Shown here piece after piece: positions 1-4,995 of a stretch of DNA of 5,709 bases. Source of the stretch: an uncultured Verrucomicrobia subdivision 3 bacterium (GTDB lineage Bacteria > Verrucomicrobiota > Verrucomicrobiia > Limisphaerales > UBA11358); NCBI GenBank assembly GCA_903861445.1, contig CAIOUK010000055.1, positions 1 to 5,709 on the forward strand, written 5' to 3'. Within the stretch, counting starts at the first letter, position 1. Each line of letters starts with the position of its first letter. The notes under the pieces were generated by a model. It had not been told where the DNA came from. It did no database searches and saw only the letters and a program-made list of their open reading frames with translations. A program made the position numbers and the translations under genes.

Positions 1-714
1 GGTCTTGGCGATGATGGCCAGCGGACGTTCGTCGAGGCCGACGCCGCTCAACACTTCCATGATTTCTTCCATGTCGTGACCGTCTTCCAAAGTTTCCACG
101 CGCCAGCCGAACGACTCAAAGCGTTTCACATAAACTTTGATATCGTGACCGAACGCCGTTGCCTGGCTCTGGCCAAGGCGGTTCGCGTCCACAATCGCAA
201 TAAGATTGCTCAACTTGTAAAAGCCTGCGAGCGACGCGGCTTCCCACACGGCACCTTCGGCGATTTCGCCGTCACCGAGCAAAACGTAGGTGTTGTAATC
301 CAACTGATCCTGACGCGCGGCGAGTGCCATGCCGACGCCGACGCCGAGACCCTGGCCGAGCGAACCGGTCGCCACATCGGCGAACGCCAGACGCGGCGTG
401 GGATGGCCTTCCAAGTCATTGCCGAACTGGCGGAGCTTCAACAATTCGGGAATCGGGACGAAACCGTTTTCCGCCCACGCGGCGTAAAGCAGCGGCGCGG
501 CGTGGCCTTTCGAGAGAATGAAGCGGTCGTTGTTGTAGAAATGCGGATTCTTCGCGTCATACTTCATGTGGCCGAAGAAGAGCGCGGCGACGACATCCGC
601 CGCCGAGCAGCAGGAAGTCGGATGGCCGCTGCCAGCCGCCGTGGTGGCTTCGATGGAGTGAATGCGCAGGGTGTTGGCGATGCCTTTCAGCAGTTCGATG
701 TCAGTCTCAATCAT
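1..714 (-). CDS. tkt: Transketolase, N-terminal part (partial, runs off left edge)
   Basis: This is the thiamine-diphosphate (TPP) binding half of transketolase, the cytosolic enzyme that moves two-carbon ketol units between sugar phosphates in the pentose phosphate pathway. The 238 visible residues include 'GSGHPTS' (His31), 'LSKGHAAP' (His71) and 'EGHPTP' (His104). The TPP/Mg motif starts at 'LLGDGEIAEG' (Asp148) and ends at 'DANRLGQS' (Asn178). The wording of these blocks (AATTAAGSGHPTSCCSAA-like, 'DVATGSLGQGLG', 'NRLGQSQ') resembles the short animal-type transketolase more than the E. coli TktA type; this comparison is from memory. ATG at 714 is the natural start, giving the family's usual N-terminal helix before the first His motif. 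No Shine-Dalgarno site is visible. The pyrimidine-binding and C-terminal domains lie outside the window. The gene sits 81 bp after a gene on the same strand and may have its own promoter. Identification is very secure; the sub-type is likely. Confidence 0.96.
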   Translation of the reverse strand, partial: MIETDIELLKGIANTLRIHSIEATTAAGSGHPTSCCSAADVVAALFFGHMKYDAKNPHFYNNDRFILSKGHAAPLLYAAWAENGFVPIPELLKLRQFGNDLEGHPTPRLAFADVATGSLGQGLGVGVGMALAARQDQLDYNTYVLLGDGEIAEGAVWEAASLAGFYKLSNLIAIVDANRLGQSQATAFGHDIKVYVKRFESFGWRVETLEDGHDMEEIMEVLSGVGLDERPLAIIAKT

Positions 715-731
715 AAATTTTAAGAACGGTT

Positions 732-759
732 AAAGTAACTGAAGAACGTGGAAAGCCAA
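732..759 (-). promoter_or_regulatory. Possible sigma70-type promoter of the transketolase gene
   Basis: On the minus strand, TTGGCT (759-754) and TACTTT (737-732) are 16 bp apart. They match the -35 and -10 consensus at 4/6 and 3/6 positions. Transcription would begin near 725, leaving a leader of about 10 nt before the ATG at 714, which agrees with the lack of a Shine-Dalgarno site. The same two hexamers, 17 bp apart, precede the radical SAM gene. The match is weak and could be chance in this AT-richer spacer. Confidence 0.25.
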
Positions 760-766
760 GAATGAA

Positions 767-783
767 ATCGGGCGCGCACCGAT
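767..783 (-). terminator. Weak hairpin after the coiled-coil gene, possible terminator
   Basis: ATCGG (767-771) and CCGAT (779-783) form a 5-bp stem with a 7-nt GC-rich loop, 13 bp past the stop codon of the membrane coiled-coil gene. On the minus strand it is followed by a T-rich but interrupted stretch (TTCATTCTT). It could end transcription ahead of the transketolase gene, but the stem is short and the T-tract is not continuous. Confidence 0.2.
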
Positions 784-795
784 GAAACCCCGTCT

Positions 796-1416
796 TTACT
801 GCGGCAAGATATGTCCCGGCAATGAACAGGTCGGGCGTTCACCGACGGCGTTGATGGAATAGCTGCCGCCGTCGGGACAAACCGGGAAAAGACCATCTTT
901 CAAATACGGGAGTAAATCCTGCACCCCGGGCACGACGTCGTCAGTTTTATTTTTTTCGAGCGCCCATTGTTGCTTGGCCGCATCAATCTGCCGGAGATTA
1001 TTGATACAGGCATTTTGGTTGATGACCGCCACGCCGGCGACGGCCACGCGCTGTTTTTCCTCCTGCAACTGCGCCAGATGCTGCTGCTGCAATTCCAGCG
1101 CGGTGCGCGCCGTGCCCAAGCTGTTCGCCACCCGCTGGTTTTCCGCCTGCAACTGCGCCAGCGTGGTCTGCGCGGCGGCGAGTTTGGCGGTGAGAATTTC
1201 ATTCTGCTTGCGCAAGCGCGCATTTTCCCCGGCCTGCGAGCCAGCATTGGAAGTTTTCAACTCCGCCAGTTCCGCCTGCGCCAGTCGCCGGTCCTGCTGG
1301 GCAGCGCGGCAGTCCGTCACGGCCGCCTCGCGGTCATGATTCGCGCGGAACAAAAGAATTTCGGCGACCACCACCAGCGCGAGACACGTCCAGACAAACC
1401 AGCGTTTCAGGTTCAT
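796..1416 (-). CDS. Membrane-anchored coiled-coil protein with pseudopilin-type C-terminal domain
   Basis: A 206-residue protein of unknown function. Residues 5-23 form one hydrophobic segment after a short basic start (MNLKRW), so it is probably a single-pass inner-membrane protein with the rest in the periplasm. Residues about 28-125 are rich in Ala, Gln, Leu and Glu with heptad spacing, consistent with a long coiled coil. Residues 137-206 carry 'ACINNLRQIDAAKQQWALE' and a C-terminal block with two cysteines (Cys180 in 'FPVCPDGG', Cys197 in 'PTCSLPGH'). This resembles the C-terminal part of type II secretion-like pseudopilins common in Verrucomicrobiota, as far as I recall. There is no prepilin cleavage motif (G-F-T-L-I-E type) at the N-terminus, so it should not be processed as a pilin. 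ATG at 1416 is preferred over an in-frame TTG at 1455, because it places the charged residues directly before the membrane segment and has GGTGG a few bases upstream. It is on the same strand as the transketolase, 81 bp apart, and divergent from the radical SAM gene. The function is not known. Confidence 0.85.
   Translation of the reverse strand: MNLKRWFVWTCLALVVVAEILLFRANHDREAAVTDCRAAQQDRRLAQAELAELKTSNAGSQAGENARLRKQNEILTAKLAAAQTTLAQLQAENQRVANSLGTARTALELQQQHLAQLQEEKQRVAVAGVAVINQNACINNLRQIDAAKQQWALEKNKTDDVVPGVQDLLPYLKDGLFPVCPDGGSYSINAVGERPTCSLPGHILPQ
1042..1161 (-). repeat. Intragenic direct repeat in the coiled-coil segment
   Basis: Bases 1042-1077 and 1126-1161 match at 32 of 36 positions and are offset by 84 bp. 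They encode 'LAQLQEEKQRVA' (residues 114-125) and 'LAQLQAENQRVA' (residues 86-97) of the coiled-coil protein. The offset is 28 residues, exactly four heptads, so the duplication keeps the coiled-coil register. The near identity at DNA level suggests a fairly recent internal duplication or gene conversion, not just convergent coiled-coil composition. Confidence 0.8.
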
Positions 1417-1536
1417 AGCCACCGCAGTTGTCGCGCTTTTGGCGGCCAAGGTCAAACCGGAAATGTCTGTTTGCTTCCAAACGGGAAATGGATTTCAGCT
1501 TTGGCTCGCACGGCGGTGGCTGCTACTTTGACCGGG
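1417..1536. promoter_or_regulatory. Divergent intergenic region with inverted repeats and candidate promoters
   Basis: This 120-bp spacer separates the start codons of the coiled-coil gene (minus) and the radical SAM gene (plus). For the plus gene, TTGGCT (1501-1506) and TACTTT (1524-1529, preceded by an extended TGC) are 17 bp apart and would start transcription at or next to the ATG at 1537, giving a leaderless message. For the minus gene, TTGACC (1455-1450) and GACAAC (1433-1428 region) are 17 bp apart. Also visible are a perfect 11-bp palindrome TTGGCGGCCAA (1439-1449) and two inverted pairs: AGCCACCGC (1417-1425) with GCGGTGGCT (1513-1521), and GGTCAAA (1450-1456) with TTTGACC (1527-1533). 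The palindrome could be an operator. None of the hexamer matches is strong. Confidence 0.35.
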
Positions 1537-3114
1537 ATGCCGGACATTGTGCTCACCACGCTCAACGCGAAGTTCATCCACGCCGCGTTCGGGCTGCGCT
1601 ATCTCTTCGCCAATCTCGGCGAGTTGCAGCCGCGCGCGGTCATCACAGAGTTCGACATCAACCTGCGCCCGCTGGACATCGCGGAAACCTTGCTCGCGCG
1701 CGAACCAAAAATTCTTGGCTTCGGTGTTTATATTTGGAACGTCACGGAAACAACTGAAGTCATCACCGCGATAAAAAAAATTCGTCCCGAAATTAAAATC
1801 ATTCTCGGCGGCCCCGAAGTCAGCTACGAAACCGAAGGACAGAAAATCGTGGAACTCGCCGACCACGTCATCACCGGCGAGGCGGACTTGAAATTTGCCG
1901 AGGTGTGCCGGGCGCTTTTAGTTGGTAGGGCCGAGCTGCCGCTCGGCCAGGGCGCACCGCAGCGCGCCCCTACCGCGTTGCCAAAAATCATCACCGCCGA
2001 ATTGCCCGATTTTTCGTGCCTCGCCCTGCCCTACGATTTTTACACGGAGGCGGACCTCGCGCATCGTATCGTTTATGTCGAGGCCTCGCGCGGCTGTCCG
2101 TTCACCTGCGAGTTTTGCCTGTCATCATTGGACATTCCTGTGCGCCAAGTTCCGCTGGATAAATTTCTCGCGGCGATGCAAAAACTTTTGGATTGCGGAT
2201 TGAAGCAATTTAAATTCGTAGATCGCACATTCAACTTGAACCTTCTCACGAGCAAGGCGCTGCTGGAATTTTTCCTCGCACGCTATCAGCCCGGAATGTT
2301 TTTTCATTTCGAGATGATTCCCGACCGGCTACCGGCGGAGTTGCGCGAAGTCATCGCCAAATTTCCCGCCGGCTCGCTGCAATTCGAGGTGGGTATCCAG
2401 ACGTTCAATCCCGAAGTCGGTTCGCTCATCAGCCGCCGGCAGAATTACGAGCGGATGGCGGATAATTTTAATTTTCTGCGCCAGAAAACGAACGTTCACA
2501 TCCACGCCGATCTGATTGTCGGGCTGCCGGGTGAAACGCTGGAAAGTTTTGCCGCCGGCTTCGACCGGCTCATCGCACTCGGCCCGCAGGAAATTCAGGT
2601 GGGCATTTTGAAACGTCTGCGCGGCACGCCGATTATCCGGCACGACGACGAATGGCAGATGATTTACAACGCACATCCGCCTTACGAAATTTTACAGAAC
2701 AAACTTTTAGATTTCGCCATGATGCAAAGGCTGCGCCGATTTGCGCGCTACTGGGATCTGGTCGGCAACAGCGGCAACTTCGTCGCCGTTACGCCGCTGA
2801 TTTGGAGCAATGGTGCATCGCCATTCAATAACTTTCTGCGCTTCAGCGACTGGCTGTTCGCCAAGATTCACCGCACCGACAGCATCGCGCTGGCGCGGTT
2901 GATGGAGTTGCTGTTTGAATTTCTCACCCACGAACTGGCGCTCAACCAAAAGCTCGTCGCAGAAACTTTCTGGCAGGATTGCCAGCGCACTGGCCGCCGC
3001 GACGCGCCGAATTTTCTGAAGGAATTTCTGCCGGCAGAAAATTGGTCGGTCATCCGCGACCGCGACCGTTCCTTGCCCAAGCGGCAATCCCGCCACGCGG
3101 CGGCGGAAAATTAA
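1537..3114 (+). CDS. B12-binding-domain radical SAM protein (DUF4080-like)
   Basis: A 525-residue radical SAM enzyme of unknown substrate. Residues 1-125 look like the cobalamin-binding fold of this superfamily: 'LTTLNAKFIHAAFGLRYL' at the start, 'ILGFGVYIWN' and 'IILGGPEVS' further on. The classical DxHxxG motif is absent, as is common in this group. The radical SAM core starts at 'EASRGCPFTCEFC', with Cys187, Cys191 and Cys194 in the CxxxCxxC arrangement that binds the SAM-cleaving [4Fe-4S] cluster. It continues through 'EVGIQTFN' (284-291) and 'HADLIVGLPGET' (323-334). Residues about 375-500 ('PPYEILQNKLLDF', 'YWDLVGNSGNF') resemble the DUF4080 C-terminal region. Length is close to that of family members, apart from a 17-residue in-frame insert at 130-146. 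ATG at 1537 is chosen because family homology begins there; the open frame further upstream is antisense to the coiled-coil gene. The gene converges on the pduT-like gene with one base between stops. It is probably unrelated to the microcompartment operon, although both involve cobalamin chemistry. Confidence 0.92.
   Translation: MPDIVLTTLNAKFIHAAFGLRYLFANLGELQPRAVITEFDINLRPLDIAETLLAREPKILGFGVYIWNVTETTEVITAIKKIRPEIKIILGGPEVSYETEGQKIVELADHVITGEADLKFAEVCRALLVGRAELPLGQGAPQRAPTALPKIITAELPDFSCLALPYDFYTEADLAHRIVYVEASRGCPFTCEFCLSSLDIPVRQVPLDKFLAAMQKLLDCGLKQFKFVDRTFNLNLLTSKALLEFFLARYQPGMFFHFEMIPDRLPAELREVIAKFPAGSLQFEVGIQTFNPEVGSLISRRQNYERMADNFNFLRQKTNVHIHADLIVGLPGETLESFAAGFDRLIALGPQEIQVGILKRLRGTPIIRHDDEWQMIYNAHPPYEILQNKLLDFAMMQRLRRFARYWDLVGNSGNFVAVTPLIWSNGASPFNNFLRFSDWLFAKIHRTDSIALARLMELLFEFLTHELALNQKLVAETFWQDCQRTGRRDAPNFLKEFLPAENWSVIRDRDRSLPKRQSRHAAAEN
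1924..1974. repeat. 51-bp palindromic element inserted in frame in the radical SAM gene
   Basis: The element is bounded by GGTAGGG (1924-1930) and CCCTACC (1968-1974), perfect 7-bp inverted ends. Inside are two hairpins: CCGAGC (1931-1936) with GCTCGG (1941-1946) around a 4-nt loop, and GCGC (1952-1955) with GCGC (1964-1967). Together they give a cloverleaf-like three-stem fold. Its 51 bp equal 17 codons and start on a codon boundary, so the reading frame is kept. It adds residues 130-146 (GRAELPLGQ...PT), which are rich in Gly, Pro and Ala and have no likeness to either flanking domain. The insert falls in the linker between the B12-binding-like domain and the radical SAM core, where extra residues are tolerated. 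It looks like a dispersed palindromic repeat (REP-like or like Rickettsia palindromic elements) captured by a coding sequence. Confidence 0.8.
3073..3103. other. Tandem hairpins at the convergent gene junction
   Basis: Two short stems follow each other in the last codons of the radical SAM gene: TTGCC (3073-3077) with GGCAA (3083-3087), and CCGCC (3090-3094) with GGCGG (3099-3103). The second can also pair with GGCGG at 3102-3106. They lie just before the one-base gap between the two convergent genes and could slow or end transcription from either side. Neither strand has the T-run of a standard intrinsic terminator, so this is recorded only as structure. Confidence 0.3.
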
Positions 3115-3115
3115 A

Positions 3116-3667
3116 TCAAACCACTTCTCGGTAAACGTCCGGATGCGGACGGGACAGCACCACGGCATTCACCAGCACGCCGGCTTCGGCGAGCACGGCG
3201 CGACCGGCAGCGACGCCGGCATTGACGGAGGAAACGTCGCCGGTCATCGAGCAAAACGCTTTTCCGCCCATCGCCATCGCGAGACGGACTTCGAGCAGCT
3301 GCACATCGGAAGTTTTGGCGACGGTGTCGGCGGCCTGAATGAGCGTGGCGACGTTGAATGACTCGATGATGCCGAGCGCGCCATTGGCCTCCGCCGGCTG
3401 CGTGCGGCCGAGCGCGACGAAAACATCGGGATGCAAATTGGCGATGACGAAGCTGTCAATCAGACAGCCGCCCGCCGCTTCGCAACCGGCTTCGACGGCG
3501 GCCTCGACGCCGGCGGTCTCGCCGCCAATGAGCACCATGTATTTGCCGGAGCAAATCGAGCGCGACAAAATCAGGCGCACGTTGCCCGCTTTGAGCATCG
3601 TGTCCGCGACTTGGAAGCCGGCGGCGATGCTCGACAGTTCAATTAATCCAACAGATTTATCAGCCAT
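3116..3667 (-). CDS. pduT: PduT-like tandem BMC-domain (BMC-T) shell protein, Fe-S type
   Basis: A 183-residue microcompartment shell protein with two BMC domains in tandem. Domain 1 spans about residues 4-90 ('SVGLIELSSIAAG', 'LIGGETAGVEAAVEAG') and domain 2 about 96-183 ('ALGIIESFNVATLIQAAD', 'GDVSSVNAGVAAG'). Proteins of this class form trimers that look like hexamers and sit in the shell facets. The first-domain loop 'SRSICSGKY' (Cys39) lines up with the loop of Salmonella PduT, whose Cys38 from each of three subunits helps bind a [4Fe-4S] cluster in the central pore. Family knowledge therefore suggests it passes electrons across the shell. The matching loop of domain 2 is 'AMAMGGKAF', also as in PduT. 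The gene starts 4 bp after the pduS stop with a clear GGAG site inside the pduS 3' end, so the two are surely co-transcribed. This co-location fits the PduS-PduT partnership described in the Pdu system. It is the last gene of the operon segment, since the next gene converges on it. Confidence 0.93.
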   Translation of the reverse strand: MADKSVGLIELSSIAAGFQVADTMLKAGNVRLILSRSICSGKYMVLIGGETAGVEAAVEAGCEAAGGCLIDSFVIANLHPDVFVALGRTQPAEANGALGIIESFNVATLIQAADTVAKTSDVQLLEVRLAMAMGGKAFCSMTGDVSSVNAGVAAGRAVLAEAGVLVNAVVLSRPHPDVYREVV

Positions 3668-3671
3668 AAAA

Positions 3672-4985
3672 TTATTTCTCCAAAATGATCACTTTGTCGT
3701 TCGCTTCGCGCACGACGCCGTTCATCGGCGCGTGCAAGATCGCGCCGAGCGCGTTCGGTGCGGGTTCGCCGATGATTTGTCCGAAGCTCACGCGTTCGCC
3801 GACTTTCACCTTGGAAATACAAGGTGTTCCCGCGCTCTGCTTCAATGGCAAAATCAAACGGCTCGGCGAAATTTCCTGACGCAGATACGGCGCGGGCAAA
3901 TCATAATCAAGGACGTGCATTTTTTTGGCGAGCGTCTTGATCGGCACGCGGCGGCCATCGGCCATCGCGTGGACTTTCGGGTTCATCGGACCGGTCCATT
4001 TTATTTGTTTGGCGCGCATCATGGACTTGGCATCGTCGCAGGCTTCCTTGGGAAATAATTCTTCCGGGCAGGAATAGAGCGTGCACAAACCGCAGGAACA
4101 GCACATCGCCGCCCACTGATTGTAATAATCTTCGCCGGTGCCGGTGAAGGCCAGCGTGCGCATGACCTGATGCGGCTCGACGGCGTAACCGAGCAGAAAG
4201 CGCGGGCAAAATTCCGTGCAATAGCGGCATTGGTCGCACGCGGATTTGCCGATGGCCGCCTGCTGCTTGCCGGGCTTGAGCTTGCGTTCAATCGTGTGAT
4301 GCGTGCGCGGCAAAATGATAACGCCAGTGGAAGTCTTCGTGACCGGCGTATCGAGATTGTCGGCGGTGGTTCCCATCATCAAACCGCCGAGGCACAACAC
4401 CGGGTCGTCGGTCGTCAGGCCGCCGGCATATTCGATGCACTCGCGATACGTCGTGCCGATGGGGACTTTGAGCGTCACGGGCGATTTTACCGCGCCGGCG
4501 ATCGTGAGCATTTTGTGCGTAAGCGGTTTGCCGTCGTGCGCGCGGGCGATGTTCACAAACGTCTCGACGTTATTGACGATCGCGCCGACCGCGATGGGAA
4601 TGCCGCCCGGCGGGATCAATTTGCCGGTGACGTTGTAAACCAAATCGTATTCGTCGCCCGCCGGATAATAATCACCGAGCAACTGGACGCGGACATTCGT
4701 GCCTTTGCTCGCGGCTTGCACAGCTTCGACGGCGTGTTTCTTTTTGCCTTTGACGCCGATCACGCCTTCCTTCGCGCCGACGGCTTCCATCGCGAGCTGC
4801 ATGCCGCGGACAAGTTCAGCGGCGCTTTCTTCCATCGTCACCGCGTCCTTGTGCAGGAGCGGTTCGCACTCCGCGCCGTTGGCGATGACGGTTTCGGCCT
4901 TGGCGTTGAGCTTGACGTGCGTCGGAAATCCGCCGCCCCCCGCGCCCACGACGCCGGCCAATCTGACTTTTTCTGAGAGATTCAT
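3672..4985 (-). CDS. pduS: PduS-like flavin/Fe-S electron-transfer protein (RnfC family)
   Basis: A 437-residue protein of the PduS/RnfC family. In the Pdu microcompartment PduS binds FMN and two [4Fe-4S] clusters and can reduce cobalamin; related proteins in other compartments may instead recycle NADH. The N-terminal Complex I 51-kDa-like region has 'GVVGAGGGGFPTHVKL' (11-26) and 'ANGAECEP' (35-42). An SLBB-like segment follows at about 155-205 ('TIAGAVKSPVTLKVPIGTT'). The first cluster motif is Cys250, Cys253, Cys256, Cys260 (CxxCxxCxxxCP); the second is Cys295, Cys298, Cys301, Cys306 (CxxCxxCxxxxCP). The C-terminal 50 residues ('HAPMNGVVREAND') form a biotinyl/lipoyl-like barrel. Length is close to Salmonella PduS (about 450). 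ATG at 4985 is chosen because family homology starts at once; the frame stays open further upstream but there it overlaps the DeoR gene. The start lies 10 bp after the DeoR stop with no evident Shine-Dalgarno site, so translation may be coupled. No internal cobalamin enzyme is visible to decide the physiological electron acceptor. Confidence 0.93.
   Translation of the reverse strand: MNLSEKVRLAGVVGAGGGGFPTHVKLNAKAETVIANGAECEPLLHKDAVTMEESAAELVRGMQLAMEAVGAKEGVIGVKGKKKHAVEAVQAASKGTNVRVQLLGDYYPAGDEYDLVYNVTGKLIPPGGIPIAVGAIVNNVETFVNIARAHDGKPLTHKMLTIAGAVKSPVTLKVPIGTTYRECIEYAGGLTTDDPVLCLGGLMMGTTADNLDTPVTKTSTGVIILPRTHHTIERKLKPGKQQAAIGKSACDQCRYCTEFCPRFLLGYAVEPHQVMRTLAFTGTGEDYYNQWAAMCCSCGLCTLYSCPEELFPKEACDDAKSMMRAKQIKWTGPMNPKVHAMADGRRVPIKTLAKKMHVLDYDLPAPYLRQEISPSRLILPLKQSAGTPCISKVKVGERVSFGQIIGEPAPNALGAILHAPMNGVVREANDKVIILEK
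3677..3681 (-). promoter_or_regulatory. Shine-Dalgarno site of the pduT-like gene
   Basis: GGAGA on the minus strand (3681-3677) lies 10 nt before the ATG at 3667 and overlaps the last codons of the pduS-like gene. It is the only strong Shine-Dalgarno sequence at any start codon in the window and supports the chosen start. Confidence 0.7.
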
Positions 4986-4995
4986 TAAAAAGTTA

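Noticed and set aside
76..723. Long open frame on the plus strand across the transketolase gene
   Set aside because: It is a shadow of the minus-strand transketolase, whose conserved TPP motifs are unmistakable; the plus-strand translation has low-complexity Arg/Ala-rich composition.
1417..1455. TTG start at 1455 for the coiled-coil protein
   Set aside because: It would put 13 extra residues before the basic MNLKRW start of the membrane anchor; ATG at 1416 with a nearby GGTGG is more likely.
967..1536. Upstream extension of the radical SAM reading frame by 190 codons
   Set aside because: It lies antisense to the coiled-coil gene, shows no family likeness, and B12-domain homology begins exactly at the ATG at 1537.
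1537..3114. Radical SAM protein as a cargo or activating enzyme of the microcompartment
   Set aside because: It is convergent with the operon, its DUF4080-like tail does not resemble glycyl-radical activases, and no encapsulation peptide is evident; the shared link to cobalamin is only suggestive.
3090..3115. Intrinsic terminator of the radical SAM gene
   Set aside because: The CCGCC/GGCGG stem is followed by AAAATTAAAT, with no T-run, so it does not meet the usual pattern on the plus strand.
3339..4058. 239-codon open frame on the plus strand across the pduT/pduS junction
   Set aside because: It is antisense to two clearly conserved genes and has no recognisable domain.
4170..4976. 268-codon open frame on the plus strand opposite the pduS-like gene
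   Set aside because: GC-rich codon bias of the minus-strand gene creates it; the product shows no recognisable domain.
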